A stretch of DNA of 64,000 nt from Diphasiastrum complanatum (GCA_029204225.1 CM055097.1:41272028-41336027); one strand, 5' to 3'. Positions 1 to 10,794 are shown, counted from the stretch's first letter. A program made the numbers and translations. The notes: generated by a model from the letters alone, not told the origin.

Positions 1-588
1 AAGCATTAAGGAGGTAGAACTTGTTTAAGTTATACTTAATGGCTTGTTGGATGATCATGCTAATCTTGTTCAAAGTTTTGCTATTCAAAAGCCTTTGCAA
101 GTATTGTGGATTTGCAAGAGATCTTGGTGAATGAGGAATATAGGCTTCAATCAAGAGGAGGTGGATCTACATCGACATCTCATTATGAAAAGGATGCTAT
201 GTTCATCAAAGGCAAGTTCAAGGGCAAAGGCAAAGGCAAGTGGTCTTAAGGGCAAGATCAAGGTGAGACTTCCTCTTTTGGCAAAAAGAAAGATAAGTCT
301 AAGTTAAAATGCTTTTATTGTGGAATCAAAGGGCATTTTGCAAATGAATATTTGAAGAAGCAAAGAGATGAAGGTAGCAAGCAAATCAACTTTACTACTA
401 ATGATGAGGATCTAGGTGACGGTGATTCTCTTTTGATGTGTTCTTCAAGTCCAATATCAAGTGAAGGTGACAAAGATTCATGGTTGATTGATAGTAGAGC
501 TAGTTCACACATGACTAGTCACAAGGAGTTCTTTACTTCTTTGCACAACAACACCCACCACGATTTGCGACTTGAATCACGAGCTTAA
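1..588 (+). pseudogene. Ty1/copia gag-protease relic
   Basis: Degraded 3' part of a copia Gag followed by the start of the protease, entering from outside the window. The first 240 bases read as the end of the Gag core (LNGLLDDHANLVQSFAIQK) with stops. A lysine/glycine-rich linker follows, then a zinc knuckle at 310-351 reading CFYCGIKGHFANEY, where the final cysteine has become tyrosine. The protease motif near 481-520 reads WLIDSRASSHMT, so the catalytic DSG has become DSR. The reading frame stops at 588, where the GACGTC-rich block begins. Gag packages the element RNA and the protease cleaves the polyprotein; neither can work here. It may be the 5' part of the element that ends at 3845, but that link is inference. 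Confidence 0.85.
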
Positions 589-599
589 TTCTTTTTTAA

Positions 600-1060
600 T
601 TCGTTGCGGACGTCAGAAAAACACGTCGCTATATTTGACGAATTTAAAAAACATCACATTACGACGGGCACAATGTGCCGGATTCTGAAACGTATTTTCC
701 TGATCATGCAAACCCGCTCTGACATGGATGTCGCAATGCGACGTCTGACGTGGACGTCGCATTGCGATGTCCAAAGACGTTACAAACGCTCTGACGTGGA
801 TGTCGCATTACGACGTTTCCGGATTCAGTCGAATTTCGACGTCTATAAATACAGAATGATGTCATAATTTTACCGACGGATGTCCGATGCTCATCCGACG
901 TCCATCCGATACGTATGCTTGGACGTCAGAATCCGACGTCCCATAAAGTTGTTGGATTCCGATGTCTGTTAACAGAATGATCAAAAAATATGTCCGACAT
1001 GTGTCCGACGTCTATCCGACGCGTTAGGACGTCGGATTTCGACGTCCCAAATTAGGTAAA
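600..1060. repeat. GACGTC-rich palindromic block, copy 1
   Basis: About 460 bp, richer in CG dinucleotides than its surroundings, built from repeated GACGTC, GATGTCGC and ATCCGACGTC words in both orientations. An imperfect inverted repeat lies at 726-772 (GGATGTCGCAATGCGACGTC against its near complement, about six bases between arms). Several units have the form GACGTC-(A/G)GA(A/T)T(C/T)-CGACGTC. The same signature recurs at 15645-15973. It looks like a terminal or internal repeat of an unidentified DNA transposon or a degenerate satellite. It directly abuts the broken copia gag at its left. Confidence 0.6.
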
Positions 1061-1440
1061 AAAAATAAAAAAATGCGTAAAAAATAGCGCGCGTAGTTTT
1101 ATCGGGCTGTTCTTGGAGTTGAGTTCTTGGAGAAGCGATGTTCGTGCATTGTTTTTAAAACAATATTTTTGAGTTGCATTCAACATTTGGATCAAACAAC
1201 AAACTAAGCATGAGGTACTTTTCCTTCTTAAACTACTTTTCATTTTATATTTTATTGCATTACTTCATGTTCATTATGAATGACAATACTTTATTGCATT
1301 GCTTTGTGCACATCATAAATTTCATTTAGGTTTTTAGATATAATATTGATTGGTGTTTTGAAATCCAACATTTCTTAGTTGATTATTACGTCAATCCACA
1401 TCCCTAAATTTGACATTGCAATTTTTGAAAAAAAAAAAAA
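1061..1440. other. AT-rich spacer, nothing recognised
   Basis: AT-rich sequence with short A and T runs (for example A runs near 1428-1440). No coding similarity, tandem repeat or LTR terminus was recognised. Confidence 0.4.
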
Positions 1441-2232
1441 TTGCACATTTTGGATGATCCTACAAGTGTAGATCAAGCAAGGAAAGAAGAGGAGTGGATC
1501 CAACCAATGGATCTTGAGTATCGATCTCTTATGAAGAGTGGAACATCTTTTGGAGGATCTTCTTGTGTACATGGAGATATGCAAGTGGATGGATGTTATC
1601 TTGCTGTAAAATCAAGTAATGGATTTGGAAAACAAAGTTTGTTCAATGACTTTGATGGTCAAGTTGAAGATCAAGAGGTTGATCTCAAAGCACTTCAACT
1701 AGTCAAAAGGGAAGGTGACAATTTGGAGCTAGTCAAGAGCATCAAAGGAGAGGTAATTGGCAAAGGTGTTATGGATCTGTTTTTGCAACATATTGAAGAC
1801 TCAAGTAAGGTCAAAGGAACAGCAAGGAAGTGTTGTTCAAGTTTACTTTACTTGTTCTATCTCATGTTTGAGCAATTTCATGTGGATGTGTGCAAATTGT
1901 CAAGATATGGTAAAACTAGCTACATTGGTGAGCATTGTTCTGATGTTGGATTTGTACTAGCATTCTTGGCTGATTTTTCAGATGGAAATGAAGCTATTGG
2001 AGGTTCATTATGTCACTCATCCATGGCTAAGTTCTCAAGTGTTGAGCTACTTGGTGCCAATACTCGGAGATTGTCAATTTTTGGTGAATTCATGGTCATT
2101 TTCTTGTGTCAAGTAGATCTTGAAAATGGACTAGTGCAAACTACTTGGTTTATGGAGTCATGTGGTGATGGATTTGCATCATTTATGTACTCACCTACTC
2201 ATGGATTTCCAAGGTTTGATGGTTTCTTGTGA
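1441..2232 (+). pseudogene. copia RT N-terminal relic continuous with unrecognised ORF
   Basis: A 263-codon open frame. Residues about 4-33 resemble the start of copia reverse transcriptase (ARKEEEWIQPMDLEYRSLMK). After about residue 35 the similarity ends and the rest is not recognised: there is no YVDD, no integrase and no zinc knuckle. It contains several short direct similarities to itself and a Cys-rich stretch near residues 128-150. The copia RNase H end lies 380 bp downstream in the same orientation, so this unknown sequence sits where RT should be. It may be a non-coding filler of a deletion derivative that happens to be open, or a captured fragment. No function is proposed. Confidence 0.4.
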
Positions 2233-2614
2233 CAAGATGAAGATGGAGGCTCATTCATGGAGTATCATGGTGGATACAAGGCAATAAAGGACAAAGAAGG
2301 AGGAGACATGCAAGCAAAAGTTGATCACTCACATTTATTGTTTGTTTGCTGTATTTTTCCAGAGAGTTCAGAGTTGGAAGCATGGTGGAATCATTTCATT
2401 TACATTCTATTTGATTCTTCATGTTCTAGTCACATTTTTACATGTAAAATTGATGTAAGAAATAGTGAAGCATCCCAAGTGGACACTATTCTCTATATCA
2501 ATTATGGTTGTTTCTATTTTGAGCATTACATGATCATTGAAAGGAGATCTATTCTTAGGAAGAAGATCATTCTTATGATGGATCAAAGTTCTATTGGCAA
2601 AAACTATGCTAGGA
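2233..2614 (+). other. unrecognised interior of the copia element
   Basis: Continuation of the unknown interior, with another open frame at 2257-2628 that I do not recognise. It joins at about 2615 to the copia HWKLGKRVLRYI segment, which marks the return to normal copia sequence. Confidence 0.4.
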
Positions 2615-3200
2615 GCATTGGAAGCTAGGAAAGCGAGTTTTGAGGTACATCATTGGAACTCGAGATTTTGGCATATTGTATGAAGGATCATCACCTAATC
2701 TTTTTGGATTTTCAGATTCAGACTATGCTGGAGATGTAATGGATAGGAAATCCATTAGTTCTTATTGTATTTTCATAGGTGATGGAGCTATATCATGGAT
2801 GTCAAAGAAACAAGCCACTATCTCATTGTCATCTAGTGAGGCCGAGTACAAAGCTCTTACACATTGCACAAAGGAGATGGTATGGATCAAGAGGATGATC
2901 AAGGATCTTCACTTGCTGGATTTTTCAGACAGACCAATCATCTTTTGTGACAATCAATCAGCCCAAAGAATGGCATCCAATCCTATTTTTCATGCTAGGA
3001 GCAAGCATATTGAGATACAATATCATTTTGTGAGGGAGCGAGTCATTGCAAAGGAGGTGGAGCTTCAACATGTGTCTTCAAGAAAATGTGTAGCTAATAT
3101 CTTCACCAAAGCATTGGGAAAAGACTTGTTCATGAAGCATAGGACTTCACTTGGAGTATTATCAAAGTCTATGCTAAAACTAGTTGAAGAGGGAGTGTAA
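2615..3200 (+). pseudogene. Ty1/copia RNase H domain, C-terminal end of polyprotein
   Basis: An uninterrupted reading of the copia connection and RNase H domain to its natural stop. It starts at HWKLGKRVLRYI, then GFSDSDYAGD with catalytic aspartates, SLSSSEAEYKAL with the catalytic glutamate, IIFCDNQSAQRM, HARSKHIEIQYHFVRE, and CVANIFTKALG at the end. RNase H removes the RNA strand during reverse transcription. The domain looks intact, but integrase and most of RT are missing upstream, so it is part of a non-autonomous or decayed element. A purine tract and LTR follow at the expected distance. Confidence 0.9.
3184..3195 (+). promoter_or_regulatory. polypurine tract of the copia element
   Basis: Purine-rich GAAGAGGGAG immediately before the LTR terminus. 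It primes plus-strand DNA synthesis in LTR retrotransposons and overlaps the last codons of the RNase H frame. Confidence 0.7.
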
Positions 3201-3845
3201 AAGATTCAACTAGTTTCATCACATTTTGCAATATTTCCATATTTTAAATATTGAGGCCAAAACTTGTTTTAGACTTAGAGGTTGACTTTTCAAAGTTCAT
3301 TAGTCTAAATTTCATTTGAATAAACACTTTTTGAAAGTGTGGGAAAGATAGAATGCGAGTTTGAGTAGATTGAATTTGAATAAGTTGGGTACATTGAATC
3401 TAGACCCAAAATTGGTAGGGTTAGCATTTTGGTGAGAAAGCCAAGTGGCCAAATAGGGTTTGAACCTGTTATAAAAGGATGTAACTCATGGAGAGAGTTA
3501 TCTTCTCTCTTCTCTATCTCATTTCATGCTTATACATGGTTCTCTTGGGTTCTACTATCCATTGGTGCACTATCTTGGTGATTGCTTGTATTTATATGTG
3601 TAGAATGATCTATATTTGCTATTTTTGGATCCACACGTGTGAAATATAGTAGCTTGCTGGTTTTGTACGGACAACAACAGTACATAAACATTTCATTCAA
3701 GTTTGATCAAGTTCTATTAGTGTTTGCATCTCAAATTGTGTGTAGATGCTGATTTTTCTACATTGGTGAAATTGGTAGTGTATTTCTCTTTCTAACCAAA
3801 GATCATTCAAGTAGATTGGATCTTAAGGATCTGAAATCTTTCACA
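3196..3845 (+). mobile_element. 3' LTR of the copia element at 1441-3845
   Basis: About 650 bp running from TGTAAAAGATT to AATCTTTCACA, an 11 bp imperfect terminal inverted repeat. It follows the purine tract directly. A TATAAAA box lies at 3470-3476 and a CT-rich stretch just after it, the usual promoter layout in an LTR. No second copy of this LTR is in the window, so the 5' end of the element is missing or outside. The left boundary is firm; the right boundary is inferred from the inverted repeat. Confidence 0.7.
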
Positions 3846-4489
3846 ATCATAATAAGGATTTGTGGATGACTCTTCGCTGGGGCAGGAGCCATGGCCTCTT
3901 GTGAGGGACCACCCTCATTTTGGCTAAGCATATTTTATAGTTGTGTTTTTTGCTCGAGAGTTAGTGATTCATATAAATTTTTTACAAAGTCTCCCGAGCT
4001 TTCACCACTGCCTGATCCCGACATGATTACTACATTCATAAACATACAATACATTACAATAAACCCTAATATATTGAAATGAAGTAGAAAAGAAAATCGA
4101 TTACAGAACTTTAATGCATATTGGAGTGGGACTTTCATACCTGTGTTAACAAAAGAAGAGAGATATGCGTGTAGAGCTCAAACCTGCACCAAGATTGGCA
4201 TAAGAATCATGTAAGCGACAATGTATAAGAATAGGTATATCTAAAAATTAAAATATTAGAATCATACAATAATTTTATGTTATTTGTGTTTTGTACTTGT
4301 GCATATATGTAGTTTATCACAATGAGATGAATTACATTCAAATCAGTCTAGCGATGAAGACAGTACTCAAGCTAACAGGGTAAGTAATAAACATGCATGT
4401 GTTCTTGTTCATAAAAACTTTGTTATTATAAGTTAAAATATTGTGTTAAAGTGACATGTACTTGATTTTTGTTTCTCGTAGAGAAATTA
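3846..4489. other. spacer before the CACTA relic, nothing firm
   Basis: AT-rich sequence. Short open frames on both strands (3891-4082 plus, 3935-4138 minus) are not recognised. It may hold the 5' exons of the CACTA element, but I could not identify CACTA terminal repeats or sub-terminal motifs. Confidence 0.35.
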
Positions 4490-6045
4490 TTTTCAAAATA
4501 AAATATGGTGCACATGCCCCAAGTGTGATGGACAAAAGATGCGTGAAAGACGCATTGTTGAAAATCATTTGTGGAAGTTTGGACGAAAAGAAGAAGGTCA
4601 ACCATGGAATTTGAAAGACGTTGAGGTTTGTTAATTTTATATGATTGTTTTTTATTATAATCTTCGTCAATCTATATATGTCACTTATGAAATTTGTTTC
4701 ATGTGTGTAGCCAATACATCGAATGCCATTCCAAGGAGTCGATCCATCCGTGTTTAGTTACAATCAACGTCAAGTTTTGATAGACATGAAAAAACAAAAA
4801 ATGAAACAAATTGAAGAGGCAAACACAATTGGAAAAGAAAATAATCAACTTGATTCTAATGATTATGATGATAAGGTGCAACACGATGAAGCAATACACA
4901 ACATGTTTGAATCTTACTTTGAAACAAATGAGAATGATGATATGCATGCATCTTCTAATGAAAACGGAGATCACGAACAATTTGAGATGGATGAAGACGA
5001 GATTCTATTGCGCAAGGAGGCAGACACTCCTCTATATCCTGGATCATCCATTTCGAGACTAGCTACGTCAATTCTTATTCTAAATCTTCAAGCAACATAC
5101 AAATGGAGTGATCGTAGCGTGACATCTTTATTCGGGTACTTAACGCATAACACAACTATTATACTTTATAGCATATTTACATTAAGTTAATTTTTTTTTT
5201 CTTTTCAAACAACTCACATTGCTCTTTTTTTAGGTTGTTACATCGAATACTTCCGAAAGAAAATGTGATACCTAAAACACGAAAAGAAGCACGAAAGATG
5301 ATGACCGTGCTTGGAATGGATTACGACACAATACATGCATGTCCAAAAGACCATGTTCTATATAGAGGTGAGCATTCAGAAAAGCTTTAATGTCCAGTGT
5401 ATAACACTTCACGTTTTCGAGATGACGTACAAGGGGATAAAGTGCCACGAAAAGTGTTACGACATTTTCCAATTATCCCACGATTGCAACGTTTATTTCG
5501 ATGTAAATCTTTGGCAAAACTAATATATTGGTATGTCAAAAATCGATCTACGGATGATGTGATGCGAGTACCAAGTGATTCACCTGCATGGAAACATATT
5601 GAAGACCAATGGCCTGAGTTTAAAAACGAACCTCGTAATTTGAGATTTGGCCTTGCTATGGATGGCGTAAATCCTTTTAGCGTTCAAGTGTCAACTTGGT
5701 CCACATGGCTAATTGTGCTCGTTAATTACAACATACCTCCATGATTGAGTATCGATGATTAGGTTTGTATATTTTTTTAAGCACTTGTATAAATATGTGA
5801 TATTTCAATTTTTTTATGTTTTAAACAACCTTATGGACTATCAATCTTGCAGGTGGATTTCCTCAAAAGAAATAAAAAATAGTGAATTGGATTCCATGAA
5901 AATCCAAATGATTGAAATGGTATGTTTGTTGGAAAGAGATTTTCCAACTTCCTTTTTGGATATACAAGTTCATCTTCTAGTGCATTTGGTCAAAGAAGTA
6001 TCAATTACAGGACTGTGCACACGAGAAAACCGTAAATCTACATAA
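4490..6045 (+). pseudogene. CACTA (En/Spm) TNP2-type transposase relic with introns
   Basis: Fragmented coding sequence of a plant CACTA transposase. In order: a Cys/His segment (WCTCPKCDGQKMRERR, then ENHLWKFG) at about 4500-4590; a GT-AG intron at 4626-4710; the acidic linker; the TNP2 core (PLYPGSSISRL, SLFG); a second GT-AG intron at 5136-5233; LLHRILPKENVIP, MDYDTIHACPKDHVLYRG; then VPRKVLRHFPIIPRL, RLFRCKSLAK, EPRNLRFGLAMDGVNPF and VNYNIPP. A TAA interrupts at 5388-5390 just before the CPVYNTSRF segment, and the Trp after NIPP has become TGA at 5742-5744. After a gap, 5900-6010 matches the DUF4218 region (CLLERDFPTSFLDIQVHL). The segment between is deleted. The enzyme would bind and move the element's ends; this copy is dead. 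Confidence 0.85.
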
Positions 6046-6123
6046 AGAAAGCATATTATCACTCACACTCACATTACCACGAAGAGGGAGGAAGAGAGAT
6101 TATGAGGGAGGGAAAGAGAGAAA

Positions 6124-6207
<84 letters not shown>

Positions 6208-7080
6208 GGCAGAGTTCTATTACTCTACTAATACAAGAAAAATGGTCCCCTTTTATAAGAGTGAGAGTGGAACCTCCTCATCACCCATTGGCTATTGAAG
6301 TTCCATCACGATCACAATCTTGGCCATCCAAATCACTTTGTGTTTCTTGGGTGCAAGTTGTGTTTCTTAACTTAGGAACTTGCAAAAGCTAAGTTAAAAA
6401 TATTTTATTTAAATATTAGTGCACATGGCACTTTCTAGCCGAAAGGCCCAATGTTGGACTTATATGCGCAGAATGCCAACTAGTTGCCGGATCCTAATAT
6501 TTCTGACTCTCTACCACATTCATGTAGCGTTTGGGTTTGCTATAGGATCCTTTTGCCGACTTTTAGAATATTTCATGTCATTCCTAGAATCGGACAACAT
6601 TCTTCCGCGACCAAACATGTGCCAGTCCCATGGCACTGCCTGTGACGGATCTTTGGAATGGTAGCATTTTATTGTTGATGAGTCCATGTCGTTGTCACAA
6701 TTGTAGAGAGCATAGATATATATTTTTGTTTTGCCTTAGGAAAAGCGTAGATAAGTGTTCGCTTACGTAAAACCTGATGCTTTATTGTGGATGGTGTCGC
6801 AAGAACTCGGACTTGCCCGATTTTCAATAAAAGTCTAGTGGCCATTCTTGATAGCCTTTTTCCTCGACAAATGGATAGTTGTCATCATTGGAAACCGGGT
6901 CCCAAGATAACACTTGTTGGCATGGATCTTCATAGAATGGTGCAACTATTACTGGTGGTATTGTCAAAGGTTCGATCAATTGGTACGACATATAGGATAG
7001 GGTTGATTGACTGCTTAATCGATCCATGTGTTCATGATATGCTTGAACTTGAAGACTTTTTTCGGCAATCAAGAGTACCG
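6031..7080 (-). mobile_element. left copy of gypsy G1 LTR plus adjacent gag end
   Basis: This segment is closely matched by 10450-10751 continued at 14297-14996, which shows where copia A split the other copy. It begins at CCGTAAATCTACATAAAG (lacking about the first 120 bp of the LTR found at 10329), carries a (GA)n tract at about 6125-6204 and a minus-strand TATA-like TTATAAAAG near 6252-6262. From about 6700 onward the minus strand reads as part of a long degraded frame (AYHEHMDRLSSQSTLSY). On the minus strand the order is therefore gag end, 3' untranslated region, truncated 3' LTR. The left edge abuts the CACTA relic. Confidence 0.65.
6125..6204 (+). repeat. (GA)n microsatellite in G1 LTR
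   Basis: Nearly pure GA dinucleotide run of about 40 units. The equivalent position in the other LTR copy has two shorter GA runs (10564-10605 and 10628-10671) separated by an AGAACCAAGAGG spacer, so the tract has changed since duplication. Confidence 0.95.
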
Positions 7081-8190
7081 CTTGAGTACAAGGTTTTGAT
7101 ACTTGAAGTGTTGGTGCTTGCTGGATGGGTGGCCGTGTCTGGCCCTTTGATTGTTCATGTAACCAAATTTGGCGTTGTGGTGGTCGGCTTGCTGCTGAAA
7201 CACGTTGGCTTCAGGGGTTGACCACTCGTTGTTGATCTCTGCAATGTGTTGTAATCAACTGCCTTGGCCTTGCCTCTATCAGTGTTCTATGTAAGAGTCT
7301 TCGTGAAAGCACATTTGACTTGTGAATCATAAGGCTTACATGTTGTGAGTTTAGTTGGTATTACGACGTCCAAGGATCGTTGTATTGCTTGTTGAACAAT
7401 TTCTGGTAGTTTCTTTATAAGATCAGCTATCGCTTGTTGCTTGATTGTCTCTACCAGTTCCATCATGTCTGAAGGTACTTCAATTCTTTTGACGGATGTT
7501 TCAACACATTTGGCGACGTTTGCAATATCCCTCAATTCAACAACATTTCAAAGCCTGATGGAATTATGATCTTGCGTTTGTAGCGCTGGGTACTGGATTT
7601 GCCTTTTGGCGAATCACATGCATTGCAAAGATGGATTTTGCCATAGTCAATTGTAATCGCAACAGACAATCTAGGCAGGGATGTCCAATGCCACAATTTG
7701 AACATAATGCCATGAAGGCTGAAATAATATGAACATTGCCCTCTTTGAAGCAACATTACATTACAAGCAGTGACACATGCCTTTGGATCATGTTCCAGAT
7801 CTTGATGTTGATCTGTTAAATTATTTTGGTCATCATCCCTTCCTGGTGAAGCTTGTTCTTCTCTTGTCTCTCCGTTATTTTGCATTAACGCTGTCAAAAT
7901 TCTTGAATCTCTTATTGAATATGGTAATCCAAATATTTCATCCAACTCATATTCTGAGTCGGTATCTCGAAAGGCCAACAATGTTGATTCAATCTTCATG
8001 GCATCAACAAGAACTTGCTTCAATGTAGTGTAAGAGGTGAGGTTCTTCATTTGATTGTGAATGTCGCTCCTCAGACCTTGGATAAAGTTCTTGATGATCA
8101 GTGATATTGGGATTGGTGGATGGTAGTCCTTTGCTATGTGATAGATCCGATGAAGGTATGCACAAACTGTCTCTTGACATTACATGCTAA
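7081..8190 (-). pseudogene. Ty3/gypsy gag relic of element G1
   Basis: Minus-strand Gag remnants in several frames. From right to left: IKNFIQGLRSDIHNQMKN and YTTLKQVLVDAMKIES (about 8105-7990), the conserved end of a gypsy capsid domain; an Asp/Gln-rich linker; a Cys/His segment read in another frame near 7700-7660 (CSNCGIGHPCLDC, with three residues between the second Cys and His); then a segment at 7535-7287 predicted helical (KKLPEIVQQAIQRSLDVV). Frames change between segments. Gag would form the virus-like particle. No pol was recognised anywhere in G1, so G1 appears gag-only or deleted. Confidence 0.7.
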
Positions 8191-8354
8191 TGCTTGATAG
8201 CTAAGTAGTCGACATGTTGTTTGTGGATGGATGGATAAATGAATTTCTATGTAAGATTGCTCTTCAAGAGATGATTGATGATGCACAATGTTCCAAATAA
8301 TGGTTTTGTTTGGTTTTGCTTCTTCTTCTTTTTTTTTTTCTTTTTTTTTTTAAG

Positions 8355-8960
8355 ATTCGAAAAATTGGGGAATCACAAAAAGTCTAGCAAGTTGGGGAAT
8401 CACAAAAAGTCTAGCAAATTTGGGAATCACAAAAAGTCTACCAGATTTGGGATTCACAAAAAGCCTACCAGATTTGGGTTTCATAAAAAACTAGGGGTTT
8501 TGGGGATTCAAAAAAATGGGAGTAAAAAAACTGGGGGTTTTGGGGAGTCAACAAAACTAAGGGATTTGGGGATTCAAAAAAACTTGGGAATTTTGGGATT
8601 CAAGAAAACATGGAAATTTGGGGAGTCAGAAAATGTGGGGGTTTTGGGATTCAAGAAAGCTGGGAGTCAAAAAACTAGGGGTTTTGGGGAGTCAACAAAA
8701 CTAAGAGATTTGGGGATTCAAAAAACTTGAGAATTTTGGGATTCAAGAAAACGTGGAAATTTGGGGAGTCTGAAAACGTGGGGATTTTCGAATTCAAGAA
8801 AACTGGGAGTAAAAAACTAGGGATTTTGGGGAGTCAACAAAACTAAGGGATTTGGGGTTTCAAAAAACTTGGGAATTTTGGGATTCAAGAAAACGTGGGA
8901 ATTTGGGGAGTCAGAAAATGTGGCAATCAAATATGAGGAAGTAAAAAACTATGGGAATTC
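8355..8960. repeat. G-rich minisatellite with 142-144 bp higher-order unit
   Basis: Degenerate tandem repeat of about 24-30 bp units of the type TTTGGGATTCAAAAAAACT or GGGAGTCAACAAAACTAAGG. The left part uses GGGAATCACAAAAAGTCTA units. From about 8520 a larger unit repeats: GGAGTCAACAAAACTAAG starts at 8544, 8688 and 8830, giving periods of 144 and 142 bp. The array stays open in one frame for 151 codons from 8275, which is a property of the repeat and not evidence of a gene. It lies inside the interior of G1. Confidence 0.85.
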
Positions 8961-9189
8961 AAAAATTTGAAATTCGGAATTTGGGAATGTCGATTTGGGA
9001 AGGCAAACAATGGTTTGTTTTTTTTTTTGAGGAAAAATAAAAAATACATCGAGCACCTTTAAAAAGTCTAAAAATAAGCTAGTATGAGTACCGAAAAACT
9101 GAATAGAATAAAACCAAGAAAAACGTTCATAGGTGTCTAAATCTCCATGAAAGAAAAAGGGCACAATATATAATAATAATAAAATATCC

Positions 9190-10130
9190 TAAAACTTAGT
9201 CTCTATGAAGTGGCCAATGAGCAGAGGATCGGGAAGGTGGGAAGGACTGAGTGCAAGAAGAGGTGAGCGAGAGGTGGAGGGCGGCTCAAGTGAGGGCAGA
9301 TGGACAGGAGAGGAGATGGACGGATGGGGCGGATAGCTGGTGGGAGGAGGGAAGCGCAGCAGGTGCAGGAAGTAGATGGAGGTGAGGGCAGGGAGCGGAG
9401 AAGCAGGAACGCAAGAAGGCAGGGTGAGAGGAGAAGGCAGCAGTTGAGAAGCTAGGGTGAGAGGAGAAGGCCAGGGCGGGAGCTGTAGGCAGGGGGGCAG
9501 ATCAAGGAGGTGGAGCAGTAGCAGCCGAGGAGCAGGTAGCGAGGAGGGCGAGGAGTAGGCAGCCGAGAGGGGACTTGTGAGGTCACGAGGCAGGAGATAG
9601 AGGTAGGCCAAGACGGGGGCGCAATAGAGGGGAGCACTTCTACAAGGAGGGAAGGAGGAGGATGGAGGTGAGAGCAAGGAGCGTAGCGAGTAGGCAGGGC
9701 GAGGGCGGACAACAGGGGTGGACAACATGCAAGGAGTGGATGGAGGTGAGGGCAGGGAGCAGAGGAGTAGCAGCAGGACAATGGAAGGGGAAGGGAGTGG
9801 ACAACAGAGCAGCATGGATGAGCAAGGTGGTGGACAGTAGGGAGAAGAGGGAGGGTTGAGCACAACCGAGGAGAAAGGAAGACAACAGGGATAGGGAGGA
9901 GCAACAGACATATCACAAAGCAACAGGGGAATGGGAGGGAAGTGAGGAGGGAGGCATTGATTGCAGGTAGCAAGGAGCAAGGAATAGAGATGGAGTAGCT
10001 ATGGAGAAAAGAGCAAGGAGTTGAGATGGAGTAGAGAGGAGCTGCAAGGAGCAACAATGGAGGTGGAGTAGGGAGCAGCGATGGAGGTGGAGTGGCGTGC
10101 AGCAGAGCACAATGGTAGAGGGAGAAGAGC
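9190..10130. repeat. 0.9 kb purine-rich, strand-asymmetric block
   Basis: The plus strand is dominated by G and A (words such as GGAGGTGAGGGCAGGGAG, GGAGCAGAGGAG, GGTGGAGTAGG) for about 940 bp, with loose internal repetition of GAGGTGGAG and GCAAGGAG. The complementary CT-rich strand lacks purine-containing stop codons, which explains overlapping long open frames there (263 and 201 codons). I treat these as composition artefacts. It lies between the minisatellite and the G1 primer-binding site, that is, in the G1 5' leader region. Confidence 0.75.
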
Positions 10131-10306
10131 TTTTTTATATTTTATTTTATTTTTATTTTTCTTTTCCTTAATCAAGGAAATAAAACCAAAAAATTGGCAA
10201 AATCAACTAAATATCTAGTAATAAACCAAACGTTTGAAAAACAAACTAAATGAAGATCAACAAAAACACAAACAAAAAATGCTATGTTGATGGGAGGCCA
10301 ACATTT

Positions 10307-10328
10307 GGCTCCCCGACAACGGCGCCAA
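10307..10328 (-). promoter_or_regulatory. primer-binding site of gypsy G1
   Basis: The minus strand reads TTGGCGCCGTTGTCGGGGAG directly after an LTR end of ...CTTAACA. This is the standard gypsy PBS form with one difference from the common TTGGCGCCGTTGCCGGGGA. It fixes the orientation of G1 as minus and the left limit of its 5' LTR at 10329. Confidence 0.8.
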
Positions 10329-10561
10329 TGTTAAGCCAGGAAAAGTACGGCTTCCCATATCTTTTCTCGGTCGTGTGTAGTATGGAAAGTGGGCTTGGTC
10401 CAACTAGGAGCCTTGGAGATGTTGCCTTTCATCAACTAGCATACGATCCTACCGTAAATCTACATAAAGAAAGCAAATCATCACTCACACTCACATTACC
10501 ACGAAGAGGGAGGAAGAGAGACTATGAGGGAGAGAAAGCACCAAGAGAAAGATAGATAGAT

Positions 10562-10609
<48 letters not shown>

Positions 10610-10624
10610 ACCAAGAGGAAAGAA

Positions 10625-10675
<51 letters not shown>

Positions 10676-10751
10676 GGCAGAGTTCTATTATTCTTCTAAT
10701 GATGGACATACAAGAAAAATGGTCTCTTTTTATAAGAGTGAGAGTGGAACC
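10329..10751 (-). mobile_element. gypsy G1 LTR, part left of the copia A insertion
   Basis: On the plus strand it begins TGTTAAGCC, the complement of an LTR end in CA, beside the PBS. It includes (GA)n tracts at 10564-10605 and 10628-10671 and a minus-strand TATAAAAAG near 10725-10735. At GAACC (10747-10751) it is interrupted; the sequence resumes at 14292 with the same GAACC. Confidence 0.75.
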
Positions 10752-10794
10752 AGTTAGAATTAAAGTAGAATCACTATGTTGTTAGATTTACTCC

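Noticed and set aside
6102-6392. Arg-Glu repeat protein
   Set aside because: It is a translation of the (GA)n tract in the G1 LTR.
8275-8730. 151-codon frame with repeated NHKKS and GIQK words
   Set aside because: It follows the minisatellite unit, begins in a T homopolymer and has no matching promoter or domain.
9189-10057. Long minus-strand Pro/Ser/Leu-rich open frames (263 and 201 codons)
   Set aside because: They overlap in several frames within a CT-rich strand that cannot easily form stop codons. No domain, no start context and no conservation are visible.
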